Shown: positions 18,906-31,579 of the stretch, piece after piece
Layout of the letters: each line of letters begins with the position of its first letter
How positions within the stretch are numbered: the stretch's first letter is position 1
Assembly (NCBI GenBank): GCA_014058105.1
Contig: JACGCM010000465.1
Span: forward strand, 496,001-560,000
Origin: Kingdonia uniflora
Taxonomy: Eukaryota; Streptophyta; Magnoliopsida; Ranunculales; Circaeasteraceae
Reading direction: 5' to 3'
Length of the DNA stretch: 64,000 bases
The notes under the pieces: generated by a model
What the model saw: the letters and a program-made list of their open reading frames with translations, nothing else
The model's database searches: none
What the model was told of the DNA's origin: nothing
Program-made: the position numbers and the translations under genes

Positions 18906-20562
18906 ACCACAATGTAAAACTATTTGTTATATACTCTCAGTCTCCCTTTCTAACAAGATGGATGCGAAGGTACTCTCATATTTTCTTCCTCTTTCTCAGA
19001 TATTCTGAATTTTCGTATTAATTATTAATCACTACTTAAAGAGTGTTTGTTGCTTATTTGGGCAAACAAAAGGATGTAGATGGAAAAGAAAACTAAACGT
19101 AGACAGTTGAGAACACCAGCCTATATCCTAGCATGAGCAACTCCAAAAGGAATTTGAGTAATGCTTATCTCGGTGGACTGGAAATGGGGATGCAATAACC
19201 AAATTTAAAGTACAAGTATTGTATGAGTAGGTATTTTTGATTTTGATTATGAAAATATTTCCTAAGCAAAATAAAATAAAAGGATAAAACAAATTTAATT
19301 TATTCACTAAGAATAATGCGCCAGTAAGAATGAAATATATAATTCTTTTTATTCAGTTGATCACGATGAAGATAGTTTTGTTCCCAACAAGACAATGGGC
19401 ATTCTTTAGGAGGATAAATGTTGTTTAGGTGCAGTATCGGCTACATCGCAGAAATACGAAATGATCTCAGCTAGCTCATCTAATATTTATCCTCTTGTTG
19501 ATCAGGTAACTTAACTGATCATATATGTACTGTAGCTCACTGCTCTTCCTAATCTTGCTATGATGAAGAATCAAACCATCATTCCCAATTTTTGTGCATC
19601 TGCAGCATTCTCAGTAGAAGTATGGCTGACTTTATACATTTAAAATTCTGTTTAGTCAAGATTAGTAACAAAATTAATCTTCTTTCTTTAGTTTCAACTT
19701 GTATGCATGTAGAGGATTGATCTAGTTATGATTTTTATTCCTCAGGGAATCGTATGCAAATTTTGAGCTAGAAGATTACTTAGAAGCTAATCGAGTTTTC
19801 GTTCTTACACGCCCAACATCACCATATGGTTTTGAAGTAATGGATATGTACTTTACAGGTCTTTATGTTAGTTTCTTTCACCTTTTATTTTTCTTTCTTT
19901 CATAAATCTGTATGCATAAACTTAGCTCCATAGTTATTAATTTGCAGCTATCATGCATGTGACGCCGGTCAATTTCGGACAACAAATGTCTTCATTCTTT
20001 TATTAAAACAATGCAAATACTCTTTTCTGCATTTGAAGGAAGGCATGATGATTATAGTTATGAGCACATTTGATGGTTATAGTTCTTTCTTTGGCAACAA
20101 GTAATTGAGCTTTTGAGATACCTCATGTTTGACCATGAGATATTGAGATACAAATACTGTTGTTCACGTATGGGAAAGATTGACAGTAGTTCTATTGTAA
20201 TTACAAACATCAAGCATCATTTTTTTTATAAATGTAATGTAATGTGTGGATTCGTCATTATAATTTAATGAATTACATTTATTTATTTATTTAATTTTCG
20301 GCTTGTAAATTATTTATCGAAACTTTTTCATAATTTTTTTGTGTAATTTTTTCCTAATATTTTTTGAAAAAAATGATTACAGTTTTGGTTGTATTTAAGC
20401 GACTAAAATCCAAGTCATATTTTTCGAAGAAAAACGACTGTCAGGCTCAACGTTGAAAAAAATCACAAGGTTAAAAATGAGGGCACAAACAACAGTGATT
20501 ACCGTTGTATTTACTCAAAAACGACGGCTTATACCGACATATTTTTCAATTTTTGGTATAGT
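18906..20562. mobile_element. CACTA-like insert with a recognisable right terminus
   Basis: The right end is TTTTTGGTATAGTG at 20549-20562, the reverse complement of a CACTATACCAAAAA terminus. The 200 bp before it contain CACTA-style subterminal motifs (CGACTG, ACGACGG, CCGTTGT). The left end is not clear: no CACTA start or matching 3 bp duplication was found near 18906. Gag codons of a Tat element lie on both sides, supporting an insertion. Inside are two stretches that look like exons of an unidentified gene, at about 19360-19505 and 19744-19855. Confidence 0.5.
19360..19855 (+). pseudogene. Exon-like fragments of an unidentified gene
   Basis: One open stretch reads DEDSFVPNKTMGIL, then GAVSATSQKYEMISASSSNI and YPLVDQ before a plausible CAG|GTAACT donor at about 19506. 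A second, after TTCCTCAG at about 19744, reads ESYANFELEDYLEANRVFVL, TRPTSPYGFEVMDMYFTG. Both have gene-like composition but I do not recognise the protein. Their place inside the presumed CACTA suggests capture. Confidence 0.5.
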
Positions 20563-20565
20563 GCT

Positions 20566-21028
20566 AGTAGGTCAGCAGAATCTAATACCCAGAAACAAAG
20601 AAGCAATGCCAGCCAACTCAGGAGTTTCAATTTGGTCGAGATTGGGACCTAGAGCAACAACGAGTTAGCTGGCAGTAAGCCCACCACGTAGGGAGTAACC
20701 AGAACAAGGAGTCTCCGTTCATCTCGGTCAGGTCGATCAACCTAAAGTAAACAGAGGAAGAAGTCAACCCAAACATCATGATGAAGAGCCTCTACTGAGG
20801 CCAAGAGCTTCCACAAGGGAGAGATTAAGCGAAGGAAGTGGAGACCATAGCTCAAGAAGTAAGCATTCTCCACAACTTCTAATCATCCCTCGTTAATATG
20901 TTACACAGGAATACATGGACAAAAGGATCCGTGAAATCCTTAATGAACAAAACCTCAAGAATCGAGATGTTATGAACATGCTTCAGGGGAGTCCAATAGC
21001 TCGAGAGTTACTTGACATCGAGATGTGA
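20566..21028 (+). pseudogene. Tat-type Gypsy gag, second piece
   Basis: Readable segments include RASTRERLSEGSGDHSSRSK, YVTQEYMDKRIREILNEQNL and NMLQGSPIARELLDIEM. The SPIAREL-type motif just before the capsid domain is characteristic of plant Tat gags. The capsid region is missing; the following sequence is unrelated. Confidence 0.5.
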
Positions 21029-21390
21029 TGAGTTGTGGAAGCATGTAAAGATCACATATGTGGAGAGTGGCGCATGTGTCTTATACATGACCTAGGGGTG
21101 CATGTTCCTTGCACATGACCTATCATGCATGTGCCTAGCACATGTGTATGCATGTGTCTCACTTGATGACAAAACATGTCACATGGGAGTTAGACTCCTA
21201 TGGAGGGAAACAATTTTGACCTCTCCTGTGCCATCAAACATTTTGTCTCTCACCCTTATCTAAACACCACGTGGCAAGTGAGAGAAGAAATAGTACTAAC
21301 GGTAGCTTGGGGATGTTTCGTGTTAATTGATAAGAGAAAAAAGCTTCCTTATTTTAAGGTTTTTCAAAATAAAGAAGTTGCCAGCTCCTC
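21029..21390. other. Flank of the MULE, with CATGTG-rich sequence
   Basis: Non-coding and rich in CATGTG and GCATGTG words. It contains the left copy of the 55 bp direct repeat (21151-21205). It may be part of an LTR or the decayed outer end of the MULE. The nature is unresolved. Confidence 0.5.
21151..21205 (+). repeat. Direct repeat bracketing the MULE, left copy
   Basis: Begins CATGTGTCTCACTTGATGAC and ends TTAGACTCCTATGGAG. A near-identical copy in the same orientation lies at 32069-32125, just outside the right inverted repeat. Confidence 0.5.
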
Positions 21391-21544
21391 TTCCCTCCAA
21401 AACTATACCTCTTCAAGCAACCCCACCCTTTTCCACCAACAGTAAAGAAGAAGAAATAATCATAAATTTTTTGTAATCGAGCAACCCCATCTTCAAGCAA
21501 CCCCATAACTTTGTAATCGATAAGATTTTGGTACGCTCTTTATC
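21391..21544 (+). repeat. MULE left terminal inverted repeat
   Basis: 154 bp, pairing with 31924-32062. Includes TCAAGCAACCCC twice, the second as a local duplication absent from the right end. Confidence 0.5.
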
Positions 21545-21751
21545 TCCTCCAATGTTTATTTTGTTATTTTCTTTGTAAGCTTTTTGGTTTATTGTTCTTA
21601 TAGTTCACATAATCATACCTAATATAAATAATCTCACATTACCTAAGAACATAATCTTTCCTCATGTTAGAGTTATTGATACTTACCTTAAATTGTTAGA
21701 TTATACAAACCCTTGCATTATTAAAAAATTTAATTTGATTAATTTTTAAGG

Positions 21752-24700
21752 ATGGATTTTTCGGAGAACCCAGTTCATAATAGCGAGAATGTACGAAATT
21801 TACCGATAATTTGGATTGAATTTCAATTAGAGGTGAAAGCCTACGATTTTTATAACCTTTACGCGAGATCAATTGGTTTTAGTATACGTAAAAGATCTTC
21901 TAGCGTACGAACAAATAATGTAGTTAGAATGAGGGTTTTATGTCGTTCAAAGTAGGGCCAATATCAAAAGCATTCAAGGGGAACCCCTGAGAAGAAACAC
22001 TTGGATACTAAAACCAATTGTGAAGCGAAAGTTGTAATTAAGTTGCTTGGAAACATTTACCGTTTAGTGAAATTTAAGGAAGACCATAACCATGAACTTG
22101 CACCTCCGTCTCAAGTTCATCACCTTCAATCACAACGAAAAGTAGACAACAAACAGAAAGTATTAATGAAAAATATGTATGATTCGGGAATTGGATCAAT
22201 AGATATGTTTGATCTATTGAGTACGGAAGTAGGGGGACCACAAAACTTGAACTTTATACTTCCAGACTGTGTAAATGTTATCCAAATAATGAGGCGAAGT
22301 GATATTTTGGAGAAGAGAGATGCACAAATGCTCCTAGAGTACTTCAAGTCCATGAAAAATAAAATAAAGAATTCATATTTTTTCTATGCGATGGAGATTG
22401 ATGAAAGCAATCAGATTTGTAGTTATTTTTGGGCCGATGCGAAGTCAAGAGTGGATTATTATTTTTTCGGAGATGTTTTGTGTTTTGATACAATGTATCA
22501 AACTAACGCCCTCGAAAAGCCTTATGTGCCATTTATTGGGGTGAATAACCATGGACAGTCAATTTTCTTCGGTTGTGTTTTGTTATTAGATGAAACTGCT
22601 CAAACTTTTGTGTGGCCTTCTTAAACCTTTTTACATCAAGAAATGTCTATTGGAAATGCAATTCGAGAAGTATTTTCGGATACACGTTATCACCTTTGTC
22701 TTTGGCATATTTATCAAAATGCTGCAAAACATTTGTCTACTGAATTTAAAACGTTTACATCTTTTGCAAAAGATTTTAAGATTTCCATATATGAGAATTA
22801 GACTGAAGAAGAATTTTAGACCTGTTGGGATTTATTACTAATTTGGGGGAGAATAAATGGTTATAAGCCTTATATGGGTTGCGACAAAAATTGCCGCAAG
22901 TTTACACTCGACAATACTTTTGTGCTAGTAAGATTTCTTAAACTTCATTTGTATTATATTTGTTCTTTTATCCACTTTTTCGACTTGCTTCTTCAATTTA
23001 TCAATCTATCATTTAAAGAAAATAATTTTCCTTTTCACATTTGTATGCGTAAATGTCTAATAATAGCTTTACTTGTAGGTATGTCAACTACTTAACGCAG
23101 TGAAGGCATGAACATATTTGTAAAGAAGTACTTTAAAAGAATATTATCACTACGAGAATTTGTTACTCAATATGATAGAGCACTGAAAAGTCGACGTGAA
23201 ACTGAAAAGTGGCAGGATTTTATTTCTCTTCAAACAAAGCCTAATCTGAAGACATCTTGGCAAGCAGAAGCTCAAGCGTCTGAAATATACACAACTAAAA
23301 TATTTTTGAAGTTCCAGGATGAGTATGTACATACATTGGACATGTTTATTGATAATATTGGGCAAGATGGGACGTTGTGTGAATATCGGGTTTCTTCTTT
23401 TGCTAGCAGATCACGTACCGTCACATTTGATACAGTAGAAAACATAGTAAAATGCAGCTGTAAAAATTATGAATTCTTTGTGCCCATGCACAGAAGGTAA
23501 TTCATTGTATGCGGCTATCTGATCTCTCATCCTCCAATTACATGAAGAGGTGGACAAAGGATGCAAAACTAGGCACTCTAGTCGATAGCAATGGAGAACC
23601 AGTACATGTGGAGTGTTACCCATCCTTGTGTTGGCAAAGTAGTGAACTAACGTGCATGGTGTTAAAAATAGCCATAAATGGTGTTTTCTCTACAAAGTGT
23701 ATGGAATTTACAAAAGGGTGTTTAGCTCGGGTGCAAGAGGAGGTGGATAACTTTTTAAAAGCTGACCTAGAAGAAGTGACAGATCTCGAAGGTGATAAAA
23801 ATTTATCAACTACTAAGGTAGGTGAAGTAACAAATCAAGACTTAGCAGGTGCAAATATCACGTTGCATTACGAGCCGCGCAAGAAGAGAAATGGTAAAGT
23901 TGGTCGAATTAAGGGTGCATTAGAAAAGGGGAAGGAAAAAAAAAGGACTTGCCCAAAGCAAAATGGTAAGTTCCTACAAGCTATCTTCTAAAATATTTTA
24001 CTCTTGTTTATTAACTTTTTGAGGTTTATTTAACTCACGATAAGGTAATCCGGGAAGAAGCAATCAATAATCTGTTAGAGCAACCACAAGCGCTACAAAA
24101 ATGAGTTTAAACTCCAAAGTAACTACAAGTTCACATACCCATGAGCAACACGTTGATGAGAATGTGGAGCTTGTAATGTCACATGTTTAGCCCAATGTCT
24201 ACAATGAGGTGTGTAATTTTAAATGCTTGCTTTTGCAAGCTTAATTGTATTGCATTGAAATATTTTTTTAAATGATCTTAATAATATCATCTTATATATA
24301 TAATTTAAGCCTATGTTTAATAGGGATGACAATTTGCCCCGCTCCACCGGGGATCCGCCCCGCCCTGCCCCGTTTGGAGAGGATTTGGGATGACTATATC
24401 GGGTATGGGGGCGGGTATGGGCTGAGCATGTATAAATCGGTCGGGGATCGGGGCAGAATTGGGGCTGATAAAAAAAATCCGTTATCAGCCCCGCCCTGCC
24501 CCATATAAATACCTCTTAATATATTTATAAGTATACCCTTGATATATATTAGAATTTAGAAATAAAACATAACACATAACTCTCAAGCCTCCCTCAAGTC
24601 TCTGAGTCTTTGTCTCTCCCCAACGATCAAAATCGAAATGAAACTATGCAACAACACCAATTCTTCTGTTCTTCAGATGCAATTCTCCTAATTCTTCTCC

Positions 24701-25861
24701 CCAATTGTCTTTGATTTCAACTAAATTGTAAAATTGAGGGATCAACAAAATTGAGGTACCAACAAAATTGAGGAATCGAATTGAAGGATCAACAAAATTG
24801 AAGTACCAATTCTTCTACGGTATGCTCTCTCTCTGAATAGATTATCGAATTACAAATTTGTTGGAGTTTTTTCATGTTGCTATTTTTTTGTTTTTGGGTG
24901 TGATTTCATGAATTCATGGTTTAGGTTCTCTTCCTCTTACTATCAACACCTTGAATGAGGCCATATTTTGGTGATGTTTAGGTTCATGTTTTTAATTTTG
25001 CATTTTCTATTAATTTTCCTCTTTCATAGTTTCATATCAAAATATTATGTTAATTTTCTAGGATTTGCATTTATTTTTCCAAAGTGATTATTCCTATATA
25101 AACAATAGACCATCACCGGCAATTTATCGGTAAAGTACCACCTCTTCTAGCAACTTCGGAGACTTCTTGAATATATCATATATTGATGTTGTATTTCCTT
25201 GGACCAGGCAATTTTTTTGAACTCTGTAATCTATATAATGTTTTGGAAGGCTTTGGTCTTACTGTAATATGTGATTCTGTATACTGTTTGATGGTTTGGT
25301 CTTACTATGGAAGGCTTACTATGGTTTGGTCTTATTGTAATCTGTGATTCTGTATATTGTTTTGGTCCTTACTATGGAAGGCTTTGGTTTGATGGTTTTT
25401 CTAAAGAGGATATGAATCATATGATGAACTCTATTACAGGTAAGAAGATGAACTCAATATGATGAACTTTATTGAGGTTGGCTCAATTGTGTTATATATA
25501 TATATATATTTTAAATTAGTTAAATGGGGCGGGGATGGTATTGAGCTTATCTATGTGGGGCGGATTCGGGGATCCCCGCTTAATTTAAATGGGGATGGGG
25601 GCGGGGATGGGAGGTGGGAACCTAAGTGGTGATGGGGATGGTATTGGCTCCCCCGCCCTAAATCTGCCCCATTGTCATCCCTAATGTTTAATAGACCATT
25701 GGAACATCCATCGCAGTTTTACGTTAACATCCCGCAACCCCAAGTAAGGCCTTTCTCATTAGTAATCTTTTTGGAGCATTATATACTTTGATTAATATCT
25801 TATTTGAATGTGTTGTAGGGATTTTTTGAACTTCTTACTCAACAATCTACTCATGGACTGT
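21752..25861 (+). pseudogene. FAR1/FHY3-type MULE transposase
   Basis: FAR1 and FHY3 are transcription factors domesticated from MULE transposases; this is a transposon copy. In order: a FAR1 DNA-binding region (LEVKAYDFYNLYARSIGFSI, RMRVLCRSK, NCEAKVVIKLLGNIYRLVKF, EDHNHELAPPSQVHHL), the MULE catalytic domain (FWADAKSRVDYYFFGDVLCF, DTMYQTNALEKPYVPFIGVN, TRYHLCLWHIYQNAAKHLST) and a C-terminal part with SLREFVTQYDRALKSRRETE, QASEIYTTKIFLKFQDEYVH and a SWIM-like CSCKNYEF. The Asp in CFDTMYQTN is the expected first catalytic residue. The last exon reads RPLEHPSQFYVNIPQPQ, then GFFELLTQQSTHGL and stop at 25859. The zinc ligands after CSCKNYEF are lost to a frameshift, and stops occur near 21953, 22622 and 22799. 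A hAT element sits in an intron-like gap at 24321-25683. Confidence 0.5.
24321..25683. mobile_element. Non-autonomous hAT element with GC-rich ends, 1363 bp
   Basis: Inverted termini TAGGGATGACAAT (24321) and its complement ending at 25683 are flanked by a perfect 8 bp duplication, ATGTTTAA (24313-24320 and 25684-25691). That length is diagnostic of hAT. Both ends carry GGGGCGGGGATCCCC-like GC-rich blocks, while the middle is AT-rich and non-coding. No transposase is present. A second, truncated copy lies at 35439. Confidence 0.5.
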
Positions 25862-26220
25862 AGTTGTGTTGGTTACATCTTTCAACCCATGATAAGAGGT
25901 CTGATTGGTTTCTCTGGATGGTTCTACTTATAAATAATAATCATAAGGATAATACATGTAGATTATCATGTTGTCGATCACAGGAGAAGAATGCCTCCAT
26001 AGCTTTCAACTATTGAATCAACTATCATTTCTTAGTTATATGTCCATGGTGGCGATGACACATAATCTATTTTTAAATGTGATACACGAATTTTTATTTT
26101 TATTTTGCTTTTGTAATTTGATCTTTGATTTCTAAGTTTTATGGAACTTGGGTAGGCAAAGGTTCTTACAGTGCTTGAATGGGCATCAAAGCAGGGTGTG
26201 ATGATGCAAGATGAGTTAGT

Positions 26221-26511
26221 GGCTTCAGTACTGCTTGGACTGTAATAATAATGAGTTACATACAAAATGGAGACTGCGAGGAAGCTTTGGCCCTTTTTCA
26301 GAGAATGCTGTTGAGCGATGATGGTAAAGTAGAATCTAATAGAGTCTCTCTTTTTAGTGTTATCCATGCTTGTAGCTCTCTCAACAGTTTAATGGCAGGG
26401 AAACATATTCATGGATTTTCTATTAGAAATGAATTTAGCCACCAAGTTTCTCTCAACAACGCACTAATTGATATGTATTGTAAATGTGGATATTTGGTAC
26501 TTGATAATTGA
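26221..26511 (+). pseudogene. PPR protein fragment (plus strand)
   Basis: Pentatricopeptide repeat proteins bind organellar RNA. This piece reads TVIMSYIQNGDCEEALALFQ, RMLLSDDGKVESNRVSLFSV, IHACSSLNSLMAGKHIHGFS and NALIDMYCKCG, about two and a half PPR motifs of the PLS class. It starts and stops abruptly. It lies inside the MULE in the opposite orientation to the larger PPR copy and may be an inverted part of it or a separate capture. Confidence 0.5.
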
Positions 26512-27093
26512 TATTTTGGATATATTGGTGCACCAGTTTTTAGATATATCAGTAGTTGAATTCTCAACCATTTTTAGTGATTTAGGACTATAAATTAATT
26601 TTTAGTCCCAAGTCTCTTAACTTAATACTTACTAGATTTTAAGGTGATTACAAAAGTTCTAATCTATAGTAACATAAACAACAATAACTTTATAACTCAA
26701 TGGATACAAAAATATTCCTCCAATACAAAAGAATTGACAAAACTTCAAAGAGAAGTTGCAGAAGCTCTCGACTCATTCATGGTTACCAAGCAGACAACAA
26801 GACTCATGACCACATACTCTACCGTTGTAATCACACCTTTGTAGATTGCGGAAAACCTCCTCTCCTTATTTATTTATTTTTAATTTTTTTTATGTAACCA
26901 ATAATAGATCCTTTGTTAGATTTTAACATTATTATGGTTAATTGCACTGAAAACGCGATATCATTAACAATAAAAATAGCTTAGTTGAAATTATGGCTAA
27001 CTTCAGCTTTCAACAAATTACGTCAACTAGATCCAATGTTATTTGTGGTACTTAGGGCTATTCAACAAATCCTTCTCAAGAACTACGAAACCC
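26512..27093. other. No recognisable gene
   Basis: AT-rich interval between the two oppositely oriented PPR pieces. Short open frames without similarity that I can recognise. Confidence 0.5.
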
Positions 27094-28495
27094 CTAACAG
27101 ACTAAAAATCCATTGTCATGAACACGTCCCGTATCCCCCAAAATGAATATGTAGTTCCTTTTGCTAGTGTCTAACCAACTAAGGCTTTGCCTTTTCGATA
27201 TTCCCCTTTCTCTCATTTTGCTTATAACCTCCTCCCTTTTATCTAACATTCCAGTCTTTAAATACAAGCTCAATAACAACTTCTGAAATCCATCTTCCTT
27301 CGATTCAAGCTTGAGTAGAATTTTGGCCATCTTTTCTGCCTCTTCAACTTCTCCATGTATCTTGTAGGCACCAAGCAATGCTCCCAAAACACTTGGACCT
27401 GGCTTCTTCGGCATTGCTGCTATAAATTTTTTAACTTCATCAAGGCTGCCAGCTTGAGCGGACAAATCAACCACAAACCCATAGTTCTCATCTAATGGAA
27501 TAAATCCATACTCCTTATCTATCTCTTTAAAGTATGTAAGGCCTTCTTCTACTAAACTTGTATGGCTATAAGCAGATATTAGAGCCACAACCATTTTCTG
27601 GCTTAACATCACTCTCCCTAACCATTTTCTAAAAAATTCTAATTGCACCTTCCACATCTCCGTGTATTCCATTACCGTTAATCGTTGAAGTTCACGTGAT
27701 CCTGTCATTCTTGACAATCATTTTAAACTGATTTTCTGCGACATGAAGCTTCCCACACTTGGAAGACATGTTCAATAAGTTGTTTCCCACAAAAATATTT
27801 TCAGTCAAACCACTTTGAAGTGAATAGCAATGAACTTTTTTCCCATAATGGAGTGAAGAAGTCATAGTGCACAATAGAGTAACAATGGCCATGGTGACCG
27901 AGTTAGGGGTAGCACTACCCCCTTGATGCATGGAACAGAAAATCTCCCAATCCTCGTCTTGACAATCGTTCTCTACATACCCGTATAAGTAGACAAGAAA
28001 ACTTTTGGCAAAGCCATCATTCTCAATGTACAAGCTTATCTTTATAGCATACCCATGCACTTGTTCTCCGAAACAAAGGTCTCTCAATTGCCCACAAGCA
28101 TAAAACATAGTAGCAATAGTGTCTAAATAGGGAAAAACAAAAAACCTTGTTTCATAGCATTCCCCTCTCATTTTCTTGAAAACCAACAAAGCATCCTCCA
28201 ATCTACCATTTTGAACATAATCCGCAATCACATGCGCCCAAGTGATATCATTAGGGCATTTTATCAAACAAAAGATTTCTTATGTACCTTTATGGTCTCC
28301 ACCGCGAAAGAAACATGAGATTGCGGTATTCCAATTAACGGGGTTCGCGAGATTTGCCTCCCAGATCCCATCGAATACTTTACAAGCATCACAGAGCGAG
28401 TTACATTTGGCATACATTGCAGCAAGTGCATTGGCAAGATAGTTGTCTGATTCAACGAACCCCCATTTCGAGGCATCAACGTGAATCGCTCGACG

Positions 28496-29028
28496 GAAAG
28501 GGTGAGCAGGAAACTGACCAAACCAAAAAACTGAGCCGAAGTCAAACAATTTTTTTGGTTTGGTTCGGTTTGCAAAAGTTTTGGTTCGGCTATAATGAAG
28601 CCAGACCAAAACTGAACTGAGCCAATTTTTAGCCAATTAAAAAAATCCCTATTATACTATACCTCATTTCTCAGCTCTCTTCTAAGTTTCTAACTCAGTT
28701 TAAAAAAAAAAACCATCTCTTCTAATTCATCTCAACAGTCAACACAATACCGATCTCTTCTAATTTATCTCTCCTGCTCCTCTTCTAATTCATCTCAACA
28801 CAATACCCATCTCTTCATCATCGATTGTAGAGGGTTTGTTTTGATTTGAGGGTTCCAATCTAATAAACAACACAATACCCATTTTTTGTTTTGATTTGGA
28901 GAGGGTTTCACTCTAAAATATCTCCAATTTTAAAATTTCATGACTACACTATTTTAGGATTCTTCAAATTAGCTTCTTCATCATCATTTCATCATCATCC
29001 TGTGATGGAAAAGTTCTTACTAAGGTAT

Positions 29029-29075
<47 letters not shown>

Positions 29076-31579
29076 TTTGGGTTTGTTGAATTGGGTATAG
29101 GGGTTTGTTGATTTAATCTTAGGATTGGTGATTTGTGTTTACTGATTTGGAGAATGGAGACTATTGTATTCTTGATTGTATTGCATATGAGGTGTTATTG
29201 CATATTTGGTGTTCCCTGGGTTTGCTGATTTGGAAAATGGAGACTGTTGTAATCTAAGTTTTTTTCTTCCCTAGATCAGTTTATCTTTAGGACCATATCT
29301 TAAGGACCATATACTTGTGTATTTTTTTCTTCCCTGGATTTTGTTAAGGGTATTCTTCTCATTGAGTATAATCCTAGAGTTTGCAACAGTTTGCAACAAC
29401 TATACAGTTTTTGCCACAGTTTGCTTTAGCTATACAGCTATACAACTATACAGTTTGCATAAACTATATAGAGTATATTTTGCACAGTTTGCATCAACAA
29501 TACAAAGTATATTTTGCACAATCTACAATTTTGTATCAATGTTAGTGAAGCAAAGTCTGCATTGGGATACCTGTTGAACACTCTTAGTATAAACTGCTGC
29601 TTATGTTGGTAAAGCATTTTGAAATACTCTCCAAGCTAGTTTACAAAGCCTTGGAGAGTTATTGTTCCTCGAAAGGTATCTTTTCCTCCAAACTAGGTTG
29701 AACTTTACTCTGATATGTTCAAAAGCTGCTTTAATACTGAACTAACCTTGTATACTTGGCTTGAACAAACACTCATCAGTTTCAATAAGATTGACAAATA
29801 TTTATGAGAGATTAACTCCAGCCATATCCAAGATCTTCTTCACCCAGTTTTGTATACAAATAGAGCACTAATGTATACAAAACTGGTTAATTCATTAAGC
29901 AATGGTTCTGTATACAAGTGGAGCACTGATGTATCCATTATTCACAAACAAATAATTTATTGGCTAGATAGGTTTTGTGTATTTGCTGACTATCTAATTT
30001 AAATAAATAATAGTGTGAATAGTCGCAAGTATCATTTATTTTTAGATTTGACCAATATGTCTTTTGATATATTGTTTGATAATATATATCTTAAATACTG
30101 CAGCAATTACTGATAATCTTATGATAAGCTTGCTGATCCGATATGTCCTACATTTCTTGATATATCAAAATAGCAAATGTATCTTGATGCACATGGATAT
30201 TTGAAAACCATGCTATATCGGTCGTAGATAATATTTTCAACAACATTTAGGTATCTATGTATCCTGAACAGTGTATAATAGTCTGCTTTGTTGTTCTTTT
30301 TTGATGGACCATCAGAGTTTAATGTCTGTGATACACGGGAGTATGCGTGACTCCAAGATTTTTATCACTCTGTCCAACAACTGGGTATTTGGTGGATTTG
30401 TCAACGTTATTTTTCCTTTCTACTAAAACTATAATATATTATTTTTTGTTCTATGAAAGGAGAATAAAAAAAAATCAATTTGTTTTGGTAGGATGACAGA
30501 CTGGAGATTGGTAATTGCATGTGATCTTTCTGAATCTATGACAAGCTTCCCTAGATTTTCCTTTTGTGACGGATTCGTTAACCATTAGTTTTGATCTCTA
30601 TATGCACCATCAACCATGTAACTGGCATTAACTTATTTCATCATTACATATTTGAAAGGCTTGATTTCTCGTTTATGTTCTCAGGAGAATCTTCCCTGGT
30701 CGAAGGGCAAGTGTTCATACCTTCACTTTCTTTTTGATTGCTACTGTGGCTTTCCATTTCTTACTACTGCTTTTCCATATATTATCATGAGGAAATTGAT
30801 TCTTCCTATAGTATTGTTGATAGTCGAGTGAGTTTTTTACTTCTTATGAAACATACCAAATTGCCATAAAAAAAGTGTATTCGAATGAGTACTCTAGAAG
30901 ATAATAGCATTTGATCTAATCCCAAAAAGACTTTGATATTAAAAACTATATAAAATATTGATTCTTTTTATTCATATACATCTTTGATATTAATTTTACC
31001 CTCACAGGTTGCCCTACGCTCAGTGTTATGGATGACATCAGTTTGGATCTTGGACTGGATAATTTGGTGATGGCCTTGTTATGTTGCAGAGTATAAGAAG
31101 GGGAGGGATTGCTGTGTGGCTGATGGTCTTGTCGTGTTTATGATTTTATTTTTCTCTTAGTGGTCTTTGAATTGTTCATGTTTTGAGTATATAAATTGGT
31201 TATTTACTCCTTTTCTTTTTGAATCAGTTGTATTTTGGAATTGTCATGTATTTAAAGTAATACTTTATGTAAAGTAATAATTTTTGTGAAGTAACATTTA
31301 AGCTGGGAATTGGACCAAACTGGATCATATAGCCAAAATTAAATTTTATTGGCTTTCGGTTCGGTTTCTGTTTCGGCTCGGTTATACTTTGATTTTCGGT
31401 TCAGTTTTTATTTTGATTTTCAGTTTTGGTTTCGGTTTTGCATGTCTTTCCATCGGTTCGGTTCGGTTTAGCCATAGTTCGGTTTCGATTTCAGTTTCAA
31501 AATTTATAAACTGAATATTTCAGTTTTGGTTTCGGTTTAGACCCAAAACCGACCCCCCACCGACCCATGCTCACCCCTA
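28496..31579. mobile_element. Non-autonomous hAT element in the captured PPR gene, 3.1 kb
   Basis: The right terminus, read inward, is TAGGGGTGAGCATGGGTCGG and the left is AAAGGGTGAGCAGGAAACTG, with many CGGTTCGGTTTTGGTTT-type blocks near both ends, a known hAT style. The 8 bp flanks are GCTCGACG (28488-28495) and GCTCGACC (31580-31587), one mismatch. The PPR reading frame is continuous across the excised site, which confirms the boundaries. No transposase ORF is present. The interior is AT-rich and contains a (CT)n run. Confidence 0.5.
29031..29073. repeat. CT microsatellite
   Basis: About 43 bp of uninterrupted TC dinucleotides within the hAT element. Confidence 0.5.

Noticed and set aside
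29317..29577. Plus-strand ORF inside the 3.1 kb hAT with repeated CTATACAGTTTGCA-like words
   Set aside because: Low-complexity AT-rich repeat without domain or codon bias, inside a non-autonomous hAT.
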